Below, one piece after another: positions 26,674 through 33,927 of a stretch of 64,000 nt of DNA; the first letter of the stretch is position 1; each line of letters starts with the position of its first letter. Below the pieces are notes generated by a model that saw only the letters and a program-made list of their open reading frames with translations, did no database searches and was not told the DNA's origin. The stretch spans positions 1 to 64,000 of the forward strand of contig NZ_RXHS01000002.1 of NCBI RefSeq assembly GCF_004138125.1, in the 5' to 3' direction. The position numbers and the translations under genes are program-made. Source of the stretch: Seramator thermalis. Its GTDB lineage: Bacteria; Bacteroidota; Bacteroidia; Bacteroidales; Dysgonomonadaceae.

Positions 26674-27231
26674 ATGATTTACAGATTTTTAATTTTATCG
26701 GATGAAGTCGACGATTTCAAAAGAGAGATCAAAATAGATGCAGATAATACTTTTTACGACCTCTACGAGGCAATTATCCAATCTACGGGTTACAGCGAAA
26801 AGGAAATGGCATCGTTCTTTCTCTGCGACGATAATTGGCGCAGAGAAAAGGAAATCACACTGGTGGAAATGAATACCGATTTCGATGAGGATTCATACAT
26901 CATGAAAGATTGTGTGCTGTCCGATTTTCTGGAAGACGAAAAACAAAAAATCATGTTCGTCTTCGATTATATGAATGATCGTGCACTTTATATCGAATTA
27001 TCCGAAATCATAACCGGTAAAACGCTCAAAAAACCCGTATGTACAGTGTCTGAAGGCGAACCGCCCGTTCAAATAAAAGATATCGATGAAACCAAACAAG
27101 ACTCGATATCAAGCGACTTGGATGAAAATTTTTATGGCGATGACGGATTCGATTTGGATGAACTCGATCGGGAAGGGTTCGACGGATTGGACGATCTGCC
27201 GGTCGATCTCGATGAAAATGATCTGTATTGA
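26674..27231 (+). CDS. pRiA4b ORF-3-like protein (acidic)
   Basis: A 185-residue protein of the plasmid pRiA4b ORF-3-like family (PF07929), some of which are labelled IS1096 passenger TnpR-like. It contains the family segments DNTFYDLYEAIIQSTGY near 25-41 and FLCDDNWRREKEITL near 48-62. The last 50 residues are extremely acidic (DLDENFYGDDGFDLDELD). The function is unknown. Its stop codon is directly adjacent to the miaA start (27232), so the two are certainly cotranscribed, a linkage I recall from other Bacteroidota. Confidence 0.75.
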   Translation: MIYRFLILSDEVDDFKREIKIDADNTFYDLYEAIIQSTGYSEKEMASFFLCDDNWRREKEITLVEMNTDFDEDSYIMKDCVLSDFLEDEKQKIMFVFDYMNDRALYIELSEIITGKTLKKPVCTVSEGEPPVQIKDIDETKQDSISSDLDENFYGDDGFDLDELDREGFDGLDDLPVDLDENDLY

Positions 27232-28140
27232 ATGAAATCGCTCCTCGTCATGCTCGGCCCGACAGGTGTGGGCAAAACAGAATGGAGCATTCACATTGCA
27301 CAAAAACTTGGATGTCCGATTCTCTCGGCCGATTCTCGGCAAATTTATCGGGGAATGACTATCGGAACTGCGGCGCCTACCGAGGAACAACTTCAATGTG
27401 TTGAGCATTTTTTTGTAGGCTCTCTTCCACCTGAAACTTATTTTAGTGCGAGCGAATATGAGCAGCAAGCATTGCAGCTCTTACAACAATTGCATGAAAA
27501 ACACGATACCGTTATTCTTTGTGGTGGCTCAATGATGTATATTGATGCCCTGTGCAGGGGAATCGACGATATTCCCACCATAGACGAATCACTTCGTAAT
27601 GACATTCAAAACCTTTATCGTAGAGAAGGACTCGACCCGATTCGGCAGCAACTCAAAATACTCGATCCCGTTTTTTATAACCAGGTCGATTTAAAAAATC
27701 CGAAGCGTGTCATCCATGCGCTCGAAGTCTGCCTTATGGCAGGAGTGCCATATTCTTCGCTTCGCACTAATTCTGCGAAAGAAAGACCTTTCCGAATCGT
27801 TAAAATCGGGTTTACTCGCGATCGGGAAGAGTTGTATGAACGCATCAACCAACGCGTGGATAAAATGGTTGCTGATGGCCTGGAGGAAGAAGCTCGAAGT
27901 TTTTATTCGAAACGCCATCTCAATTCGCTCAATACGGTGGGGTACAAAGAATGGTTCGATTTTTTCGACGGAAAATATTCGAGAGAAGCAGCTATAGACA
28001 AAATAAAGCAACACTCACGCAATTATGCACGCAAACAACTCACCTGGTTCAAAAAAGATCAGGAGATTCGCTGGATAAACCTTTCGGATAAAAATATAGA
28101 TGTTGAGCACGTTGTTTTATCGGTTTTATCCGAGAGATAG
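27232..28140 (+). CDS. miaA: tRNA dimethylallyltransferase
   Basis: Transfers a dimethylallyl group to N6 of A37 in tRNAs reading UNN codons. The 302 residues include the P-loop MLGPTGVGKTEWS (residues 5-17), the DSRQIYRGM signature near 36-44, the substrate-binding CGGSMMYIDALCRG near 98-111, and GYKEWFDFFDGK near 238-249. The length is normal. It starts immediately after the preceding gene's stop. Confidence 0.93.
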   Translation: MKSLLVMLGPTGVGKTEWSIHIAQKLGCPILSADSRQIYRGMTIGTAAPTEEQLQCVEHFFVGSLPPETYFSASEYEQQALQLLQQLHEKHDTVILCGGSMMYIDALCRGIDDIPTIDESLRNDIQNLYRREGLDPIRQQLKILDPVFYNQVDLKNPKRVIHALEVCLMAGVPYSSLRTNSAKERPFRIVKIGFTRDREELYERINQRVDKMVADGLEEEARSFYSKRHLNSLNTVGYKEWFDFFDGKYSREAAIDKIKQHSRNYARKQLTWFKKDQEIRWINLSDKNIDVEHVVLSVLSER

Positions 28141-28192
28141 GCTGCTCAATTCTTTCGGGCGAAAAATTCCGGATGAAAAACGAATCAAAATT

Positions 28193-28576
28193 TTATTCTT
28201 TTGCAACCTGTTTTTGTCGTTCGGCTTTCAAATCCATCGCACCTTGCGACCAATATGCCTGCCCCGACATTTTAGCTCCTTCTATTTTTGCATTCACATT
28301 CACAAGTTCGCCTTGGATGTATGCCGAAACGTTTATCGAATCGTTTTTCGAAGTAATTTTATTCAATTTAAACGATTCTCCCGAGTCCATCTTAAGCTCT
28401 CCGGTCAACGAATCGCCCTGCTGAATGATGAGAATTATACCTTTATCATAACCATAAGGTGCTTGAGGAACTTCAAATTTCCAGCTGCCGATTGCGGACT
28501 TCTTTGTTTGTGCATTTGCAGTAAAAGTAATTCCCACTGCGATAATTAGTACAAAAAATAACAACGGCTTTTTCAT
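28193..28576 (-). CDS. Small secreted protein of unknown function
   Basis: About 127 residues from the ATG at 28576; an in-frame ATG seven codons earlier (28597) is less likely, because MKKPLLFF begins the signal peptide. The signal ends near TANAQ. The mature part reads AIGSWKFEVPQAPYGYDKG and then alternating strands, including DSLTGELKMDSGE and NVSAYIQGELVNVNAKIEG. This resembles a small lipocalin-like or DUF-type beta barrel. It diverges from rpoN. I do not recognise a characterised family. Confidence 0.6.
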   Translation of the reverse strand: MKKPLLFFVLIIAVGITFTANAQTKKSAIGSWKFEVPQAPYGYDKGIILIIQQGDSLTGELKMDSGESFKLNKITSKNDSINVSAYIQGELVNVNAKIEGAKMSGQAYWSQGAMDLKAERQKQVAKE

Positions 28577-28751
28577 AACATACTTTTTTTGTGTCATCTG
28601 ATTGATATCGAATCGATTTTTAAATAACCATGCACCTATTATAACAGATGGTGAAGTCTTTTTGTTTTGCCGTCAGATAAATTGATGGAAAAGTCTTATT
28701 ACAATCGAATTATTCTTACACAGCTTTTCAAAAATATTATACGAAAATCAT

Positions 28752-28759
28752 TATCTTTG
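28752..28759 (+). promoter_or_regulatory. Candidate -7 box for rpoN
   Basis: TATCTTTG fits TAnnTTTG and lies only 12 nt before the ATG at 28771. The rpoN leader would be a few nucleotides long with that start, or about 15 nt with the in-frame ATG at 28780. Confidence 0.4.
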
Positions 28760-28770
28760 TCAATAAATAC

Positions 28771-30243
28771 ATGTATTATATGGCTCTCAGGCAACAGCAA
28801 GAACTAAAACAGATACAAAAACTATCGCCACTGCAAATGCAGGTGATTAAGCTTGTAGAGCTTAACACGGTTGAGCTGGAAGACAAAATAAAACAGGAGC
28901 TGGAAGAAAATCCCGCATTGGAAGCCGGCGACGAAGAAATGCCCCAAGATCCTGACGATAGCGATATCACACTCGACAATGAGGACGAAAGCGAAAATGT
29001 TTCGCAAGAAGATATCATACTCGGCGATTATGCTTCTGAAGAAGACATTCCCGATTATCGCATCAACGGAACTCCCGATTACGATCCATATTATAGACAA
29101 ACAAACTATTCGGATGAAAAATCGCTGATAGAATCTCTTGAAGAACAGATTGCACTGCAAAATTTGGATGAGCGGAAACAAAAAATAGCTCAATATATCA
29201 TTGGAAATCTCGACGAAAACGGATATTTGCAACGCGATCTGAAATCAATTTCCGACGATTTACTCTTTCACGAACATATCGATGTTTCGTCTCTCGAAAT
29301 GGAAGATGTGCTTTATGAAATCCAAGATCTCGATCCCCCCGGCGTGGGTGCCCGTGATCTGCAGGAGTGCCTATTGTTGCAACTTCAGCGCAAGCTGCCT
29401 ACACATTCTACCAAACTGGCCATGCAAATTCTTACAGAGTACTTCGAGGAGTTTTCACGCAAGCATTATGACAAAATTCTCAATAAATTGAATATTTCCG
29501 AGGACGAATTGCGATCTGCGATTGACGAAATCGTTTCCCTCAATCCTAAACCGGGAAATGCCTGGAGCAATTCACTCGAGATCTCGATGAGCAACATAAC
29601 TCCCGATTTTATTGTCGAATCGGAAAATGGACAAGTTGTGATGTATCTCAACAATCAGAATATTCCCTCACTCAATGTCAGTCGCGATTTTGCTGAGATG
29701 TTGCAAGGCTACAATCAGAATAAAGATAGCATGTCGGCCAACGACAAGCAAACCGTGCTTTTTATAAAGCAGAAGGTAGATTCGGCAAAATGGTTTATAG
29801 ATGCTGTCAAGCAACGACAGAATACGCTCTATAAAACTATGCAGGCAATTATAGAACTGCAATACGATTTTTTTCTGACGGGTAACGAGGGTGCGCTCAA
29901 ACCGATGATTTTGAAAGATGTTGCCGTAAAAACGGGATTCGACATTTCTACTATTTCACGCGTAAGCAATAGCAAATATGTTCAAACAGCAAGTGGAATT
30001 TATCCGTTGAAATTTTTCTTTTCTGAAGCCATGCAGACCGATTCGGGAGAAGATGTTTCTTCTCGCGAAATCAAAATTATTTTAAAAGAAAGCATCGATG
30101 GTGAAGATCCGTCAAAACCATTGACGGACGATCAACTTACAAGCATTCTCAATGAGAAGGGATACAAGATTGCTCGTCGTACGGTTGCAAAATATCGAGA
30201 GCAATTAAATATTCCGGTAGCCAGATTAAGAAAAAAAATTTAA
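28771..30243 (+). CDS. rpoN: RNA polymerase sigma-54 factor
   Basis: The alternative sigma factor that needs enhancer-binding ATPases. The 490 residues show the three regions: an N-terminal glutamine-rich activator-binding region (about 10-50, QKLSPLQMQVIKLVELNT), an acidic linker (about 50-110), the core-binding region (about 120-300), and the C-terminal DNA-binding region with the RpoN box ARRTVAKYRE near 467. ATG codons at 28771 and 28780 are both usable. No sigma-54 activator lies nearby. The next gene, a PAP2-like protein, starts 32 nt after the stop. Confidence 0.93.
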   Translation: MYYMALRQQQELKQIQKLSPLQMQVIKLVELNTVELEDKIKQELEENPALEAGDEEMPQDPDDSDITLDNEDESENVSQEDIILGDYASEEDIPDYRINGTPDYDPYYRQTNYSDEKSLIESLEEQIALQNLDERKQKIAQYIIGNLDENGYLQRDLKSISDDLLFHEHIDVSSLEMEDVLYEIQDLDPPGVGARDLQECLLLQLQRKLPTHSTKLAMQILTEYFEEFSRKHYDKILNKLNISEDELRSAIDEIVSLNPKPGNAWSNSLEISMSNITPDFIVESENGQVVMYLNNQNIPSLNVSRDFAEMLQGYNQNKDSMSANDKQTVLFIKQKVDSAKWFIDAVKQRQNTLYKTMQAIIELQYDFFLTGNEGALKPMILKDVAVKTGFDISTISRVSNSKYVQTASGIYPLKFFFSEAMQTDSGEDVSSREIKIILKESIDGEDPSKPLTDDQLTSILNEKGYKIARRTVAKYREQLNIPVARLRKKI

Positions 30244-30275
30244 CTTTGGGTATTGTAAACAAAAAAACAGTGCAA

Positions 30276-30884
30276 ATGAAAACAATGGCTCATATTTTTT
30301 CGACGGTTTTTCAGCCTTTGCTAATGCCTATTTATGGAATAGCGCTCTTGTTTGTATATACGCATTTTCGATATACTTACAGCCAAAGTTTTTGGCAGAT
30401 TATGTTCCCTGTTTTTTTATTCTCTTTCGCCCTTCCCAGTATATCTATATTCGTGATGTACAAACTAAAGTTAGTCTCGGATTTGTCCCTCAGTATCCGG
30501 CGCGAGCGTTTCATACCGTATGTGTTGGCTTTACTGTCATATACTTTCATGATTTTTCATTACTATCGCATTGGAATGCCTTCCTGGTTTTTGATGTTGA
30601 CTGTTGCGCCTGTCATTGTGATGATTTTTGCCATCATCATCACCATTTGGTGGAAGATAAGCGCACACATGTTCGGCGTCGGAAGTCTTGTGGGTGGAGT
30701 GATGGGAGTAAGCTATTTCGTCGAACACACCAATTCTTCTTTTCTGATTATGATCCTTTTCATTTTATCCGGTTTTGTTGGAACTTCGCGCTTAATCCTC
30801 AGACGGCATACTCCCGGACAAGTATATGCGGGTTTTTTGCTGGGATTTGGTGTTACTTTCGCCTGCATCGGTATAGGTGCATGA
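30276..30884 (+). CDS. PAP2-superfamily-like membrane protein
   Basis: An integral membrane protein of about 202 residues. I start it at the ATG at 30276; a TTG at 30246 is in frame but less likely. At least five hydrophobic helices are visible. Two blocks resemble the phosphatidic acid phosphatase type 2 motifs: KISAHMFG (usual form SGH) and SRLILRRHTPGQVYAG (usual form SRxxxxxHxxxD). The last Asp is replaced by Gln, and a standard first motif (KxxxxxxRP) is not obvious. It may be a lipid phosphatase or an inactive relative. Cotranscription with rpoN is likely. Confidence 0.7.
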   Translation: MKTMAHIFSTVFQPLLMPIYGIALLFVYTHFRYTYSQSFWQIMFPVFLFSFALPSISIFVMYKLKLVSDLSLSIRRERFIPYVLALLSYTFMIFHYYRIGMPSWFLMLTVAPVIVMIFAIIITIWWKISAHMFGVGSLVGGVMGVSYFVEHTNSSFLIMILFILSGFVGTSRLILRRHTPGQVYAGFLLGFGVTFACIGIGA

Positions 30885-30891
30885 CAAATGA

Positions 30892-30924
30892 TTTGATTGA
30901 AATAAATTTCAAACACTAATTTTG
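30892..30924 (+). promoter_or_regulatory. gcvH promoter
   Basis: TTTG (30892-30895), 21 nt, then TAATTTTG (30917-30924): a full match to the Bacteroidota consensus. It lies about 60 nt before the gcvH start at 30985. Confidence 0.6.
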
Positions 30925-30984
30925 AAATAAAGAGATAACGTATTAATTTTACTTCTTTAAATAACTCCTTAAAACAGAAGAATT

Positions 30985-31365
30985 ATGAATTTCCCCGAAA
31001 ATGTAAAGTACTCTAATGATCACGAATGGATCAGAATAGAAGGTGATACGGCCTTTGTAGGCATCAGCGATTACGCTCAAAGCGAATTGGGCGAAATTGT
31101 TTATGTTGATGTGACTACAGTTGGAGAAACACTCCAAGCAGGCGAAGTTTTTGGTAGTATAGAGGCAGTGAAAACTGTTTCGGATCTGATGATGCCGGTG
31201 TCGGGAAAAATATTGGAACTCAATGCCGATTTAGATGCAACGCCCGAGCTTGTCAATTCCGATCCTTATGGTAAGGGTTGGATTGTGAAAATAGAAATTA
31301 CACGGCCTGATGAAATCGACAGCTTGCTTTCGGCCGATCAATACAAGCAACTTTTAGGAAAATAA
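30985..31365 (+). CDS. gcvH: Glycine cleavage system H protein
   Basis: The lipoylated shuttle protein of the glycine cleavage complex, moving the aminomethyl group between P and T and L proteins. The 126 residues match the family length. The lipoylation site is Lys63 in [18 protein letters not shown]. The N-terminal [18 protein letters not shown] and the C-terminal [11 protein letters not shown] segments are standard. gcvP, gcvT and lpd are not in the window, so the other components lie elsewhere. A terminator follows at 31384-31412 before purE. Confidence 0.94.
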   Translation: MNFPENVKYSNDHEWIRIEGDTAFVGISDYAQSELGEIVYVDVTTVGETLQAGEVFGSIEAVKTVSDLMMPVSGKILELNADLDATPELVNSDPYGKGWIVKIEITRPDEIDSLLSADQYKQLLGK

Positions 31366-31383
31366 TTCATTGCAAATCAATCA

Positions 31384-31412
31384 GGGGAGATCGAAATTCG
31401 GTCTCCTTTTTA
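31384..31412 (+). terminator. Hairpin terminator after gcvH
   Basis: GGAGATCGAA pairs with TTCGGTCTCC (one G-T wobble) and is followed by TTTTT. purE begins 16 nt later, so its transcription depends on readthrough or its own promoter. Confidence 0.7.
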
Positions 31413-31427
31413 ATTCCGAGATAAATT

Positions 31428-31934
31428 ATGAAACCCATTGTCAGCATTATTATGGGAAGTACATCCGATCTTCCCGTGATGGAAAAAGCAGCCAAATTTT
31501 TCGATGAAATGGAAATTCCCTTCGAAATAAATGCTCTTTCAGCTCATCGTACACCCGAAATGGTCGAAGAATTTGCAAAAAATGCACATTTGCGGGGGAT
31601 CAAAGTGATTATTGCAGCCGCAGGGATGGCTGCTCATCTCCCGGGCGTTATAGCATCGATGACCCCGCTTCCCGTAATCGGAGTACCGATAAATTCTACA
31701 CTCGAAGGGATAGATGCCTTGCTCGCCATCGTGCAAATGCCTCCCGGAATACCGGTGGCAACTGTCGGTGTCAATGGAGCTCTCAATGCCGCAATCCTCT
31801 CTCTACAGATGATTTCTACCGGCGATGAAGGAGTGCAGCAAAAACTCATCAACTATAAAAAAGATTTGAAAAACAAGATTGTTAAAGCAAATGAAGAGCT
31901 TGCCGAGATTCGCTACAAATATAAGACCAACTAA
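31428..31934 (+). CDS. purE: N5-carboxyaminoimidazole ribonucleotide mutase
   Basis: Class I PurE, which moves the carboxylate of N5-CAIR to give CAIR in purine synthesis. The 168 residues contain the phosphate-binding [12 protein letters not shown] near 6-17, the active-site SAHRTPEMV near 39-47, and [15 protein letters not shown] near 64-78. No purK gene lies in the window. The location close behind gcvH, which also feeds one-carbon units, may be coincidental. Confidence 0.94.
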   Translation: MKPIVSIIMGSTSDLPVMEKAAKFFDEMEIPFEINALSAHRTPEMVEEFAKNAHLRGIKVIIAAAGMAAHLPGVIASMTPLPVIGVPINSTLEGIDALLAIVQMPPGIPVATVGVNGALNAAILSLQMISTGDEGVQQKLINYKKDLKNKIVKANEELAEIRYKYKTN

Positions 31935-32050
31935 ATGCTCTCTTTTTTTGTTGTGCGAATGAGTGTTTTTTCTTTAAATTTCTCAAAGAGGTGGGCAGTT
32001 AGTCCCGATCTTTTTGGGGAATAATTTGTTTTCGGTTTGTCATAATGATT

Positions 32051-32128
32051 GCGCTTACTCAAAACAATTATTACAAACGTTGATATATAACGATATTCCA
32101 TCTTCGTTTGTAACGCTTTTTTGAGCGC
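32051..32128. repeat. Nested inverted repeat (about 78 bp)
   Basis: The outer arms, GCGCTTACTCAAAA (32051-32064) and TTTTGAGCGC (32119-32128), pair apart from a TTA bulge. The inner arms, TTACAAACG (32071-32079) and CGTTTGTAA (32105-32113), pair perfectly. It lies between convergent purE and the GH16 gene. It may be a compound bidirectional terminator, a structured RNA or a small palindromic mobile element. Confidence 0.6.
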
Positions 32129-32190
32129 ATTGGCATATATCTCAATGTTTCATTAGTGATACTAATTCTGTGTTTATTTGTTGGCTGGAA

Positions 32191-33006
32191 TTATTTTCTT
32201 TGCCGAACTTCTTTATCTTTGAAAGAATAAAATCTGACCCAATCAATCTCCATTTCTACCGGCAGATTATGAGAATGAATATTACCTACCCACGGACCCC
32301 CTAATTGCATGTCGATTAACAGGTAGTATTGATGTTTGTCAAATGGGTATTGACCGTCCTTGTCGGTATCGATTCGTGGATAAGAAAATGTTTGTTGATG
32401 ATTTATGAAAAAGACTAGGCTGTCAGGGTGTACTTCAACTGCATAAGTGTTGAAATCTTCAGAATCAATGACTGCTGTGGTGCCTTGTTTTGGATTTTCA
32501 CGCTCATCGAGAACGTATGTATAATGGCTATGAACAGTTTGATATGCAATAGAGTCGAAATTCAAATGTTCCATTATATCGATTTCGCCGTCATCCGGCC
32601 ATTTTCCGCCTTGAGGAAGCAACCAGATTGCAGGCCAGGCACCTTGTGCTCCATTTAGTTTAGCTCGAATTTCCCATCTTCCAAATCCGAAATATCGTTT
32701 GTCTTTGCTGTAGATGCCGCCGGTTAAATAATGTGCCGTATCGATCTCCGAATTTGTATTTTCAATACCTCGCAGAATCAATTTTCCTTCACGTATTTCA
32801 TAACAACGCTCATCATTAGTCATATACTTGTTCCATTCGGATTTTCCGCGAGGGATTTTTGTCCAGGAAGTTTCATCGAAGGTTTTTGACTGATCGAAAT
32901 TATCTTCCCATGTCAGTGGATATTTGTTACCGAGGAAACGGGTATTGCACCCACTTGACAAACAGATTGCAAGTACCAAAAATATAAAAGGTTTTATGAA
33001 ACTCAT
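32191..33006 (-). CDS. GH16 family lipoprotein (beta-glucanase-like)
   Basis: An extracellular or surface beta-1,3(4)-glucanase-like enzyme of about 271 residues. I start it at the ATG at 33006 (MSFIKPF...); the in-frame ATG at 33045 would place thirteen extra residues before the signal sequence. A lipobox LSSGC (Cys near 20) predicts a lipoprotein. The fold has the GH16 catalytic signature GEIDIMEH (E-x-D-x-x-E; nucleophile and acid glutamates) near residue 134, preceded by GAQGAWPAIWLLPQG. Activity on laminarin, lichenan or mixed-linkage glucan is inference. It could work with the GH9 locus near 13-21 kb, but it is unlinked. Confidence 0.88.
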   Translation of the reverse strand: MSFIKPFIFLVLAICLSSGCNTRFLGNKYPLTWEDNFDQSKTFDETSWTKIPRGKSEWNKYMTNDERCYEIREGKLILRGIENTNSEIDTAHYLTGGIYSKDKRYFGFGRWEIRAKLNGAQGAWPAIWLLPQGGKWPDDGEIDIMEHLNFDSIAYQTVHSHYTYVLDERENPKQGTTAVIDSEDFNTYAVEVHPDSLVFFINHQQTFSYPRIDTDKDGQYPFDKHQYYLLIDMQLGGPWVGNIHSHNLPVEMEIDWVRFYSFKDKEVRQRK

Positions 33007-33120
33007 CCCAAATTTATAATTAAGCTCGTACGATATAGATATCAAGGCATAAGAGCAATTGTCGCAAGGTTTCGCGAGGAAATTATCATTATCATCGAAC
33101 CAGACTTGTTTAGAACTAAA

Positions 33121-33159
33121 AAAGCTTCAAGAAGCCATTATGTAACCCCTTGAAGCTTT
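33121..33159. terminator. Inverted repeat (possible terminator) left of the island
   Basis: AAAGCTTCAAG (33121-33131) pairs with CTTGAAGCTTT (33149-33159) over an 18-nt loop. No T-run follows on the plus strand; on the minus strand the sequence continues into TTTTTTAG. It may terminate leftward transcription or mark a boundary. Confidence 0.45.
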
Positions 33160-33234
33160 GCGGTATGGACGGGAAAGCCACCTTTGTAAGATAATCTGCT
33201 TTCTTTCAGCATCTTACTCCCTCATTTTTTCTTA

Positions 33235-33409
33235 GGGGGTACAGTTTAGGTTAGGAACTCCTAACTAACTGTATTTAAGTGCTTCCACCACTGTATTTCC
33301 AAACTTCCTATTTTGGCAGTCAGACTAATTTTGAATTAAATTTGTCAGACCACTAATATTCAGTGTTTTATTATTTCAAAGACCTTTATGGGGGTACAAA
33401 TTAGGTTAG
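33235..33409. repeat. Imperfect 20-bp direct repeat pair (candidate recombinase sites)
   Basis: GGGGGTACAGTTTAGGTTAG (33235-33254) and GGGGGTACAAATTAGGTTAG (33390-33409) differ at two positions and are 155 nt apart, centre to centre. They may be arm-type sites or att remnants of the element. No further copy was found by eye to the right. Confidence 0.5.
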
Positions 33410-33539
33410 CGTCTTCTTCTGCTTTACTTTTGGCAATCTTGGCTGCTATTGGCACTAATCTGTCGTCATAAAATTCAAGTTCAAAGTTACAACTTATTTT
33501 CAAATCAACAACTATTTTGAATCACAATGTTTTAAGTTT

Positions 33540-33586
33540 GGTGCAAGGTGCAAGATATCTATATAGATATACTTGCACCTTGCACC
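33540..33586. repeat. 15-bp perfect inverted repeat with palindromic centre
   Basis: GGTGCAAGGTGCAAG (33540-33554) and CTTGCACCTTGCACC (33572-33586) flank the palindrome ATATCTATATAGATAT plus one extra A. Each arm is itself a tandem repeat of GGTGCAA. It lies 114 nt before the XRE gene and upstream of its promoter box, so it may be an operator or a hairpin. Confidence 0.7.
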
Positions 33587-33651
33587 TCTGATTCGTTATT
33601 TTATGATTGAAATTATTGTCTTTTTTCTGTGTTTAGTTTAAATGAAAACCG

Positions 33652-33659
33652 TATATTTG
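33652..33659 (+). promoter_or_regulatory. -7 box upstream of the XRE regulator
   Basis: TATATTTG is a perfect TAnnTTTG match 41 nt before the XRE start codon. No clear TTTG is seen at the ideal -33 spacing; the closest is TTTA. Confidence 0.45.
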
Positions 33660-33699
33660 CGATTAATAGCGTCAAATATTTGATGAAAATAATCATAAT

Positions 33700-33912
33700 A
33701 TGACCGATAAAAAAGTAATCAATAGAATTAAGGTTGTTTTAGCGGAGAACGATAGAACAAATCGCTGGCTTGCCGAAGCAATAGGAAAGAATGAAGCAAC
33801 TGTTTCAAGATGGTGTTCCAATAAGGCGCAGCCCTCTATTGACGTTTTTCGTCAGATTGCAGAAGCTTTGGATGTGGATGTTCGAGAGTTACTTCATACA
33901 ACTAAAAAGTAG
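33700..33912 (+). CDS. XRE-family HTH regulator
   Basis: A 70-residue Cro/C1-type repressor with five helices: RIKVVLAENDRTNRWLAEAIGKNEATVSRWCSN carries the helix-turn-helix (residues about 20-42), and VFRQIAEALDVDVRELL completes the fold. It starts 15 nt upstream of the helicase gene, so it is the first gene of the defence operon. Regulators of this type often delay restriction until methylation is established (controller-type logic). Whether it does so here is inference. Candidate operators are the inverted repeats at 33540-33586. Confidence 0.85.
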   Translation: MTDKKVINRIKVVLAENDRTNRWLAEAIGKNEATVSRWCSNKAQPSIDVFRQIAEALDVDVRELLHTTKK

Positions 33913-33927
33913 CAAGCAACCAAGCGT

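Larger units (their letters stand above)
33046..33699. other. Noncoding left boundary of the defence island
   Basis: About 650 nt without a gene lie between the core GH16 gene and the XRE regulator. The region contains an 11-bp inverted repeat (33121-33159), two imperfect 20-bp direct repeats (33235-33254 and 33390-33409), a 15-bp perfect inverted repeat with a palindromic centre (33540-33586), and the XRE promoter box at 33652-33659. The structure density suggests integration or regulation signals. I do not see an integrase gene here. Confidence 0.6.

Noticed and set aside
28100-28549. 149-codon open frame running from miaA into the small secreted protein
   Set aside because: Antisense to the signal-peptide gene on the minus strand, with a low-complexity F/C-rich sequence.
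33121-33700. Possible tRNA or tRNA fragment as the attachment site of the island
   Set aside because: No acceptor or T-arm pairs fold; only simple repeats and inverted repeats are present.
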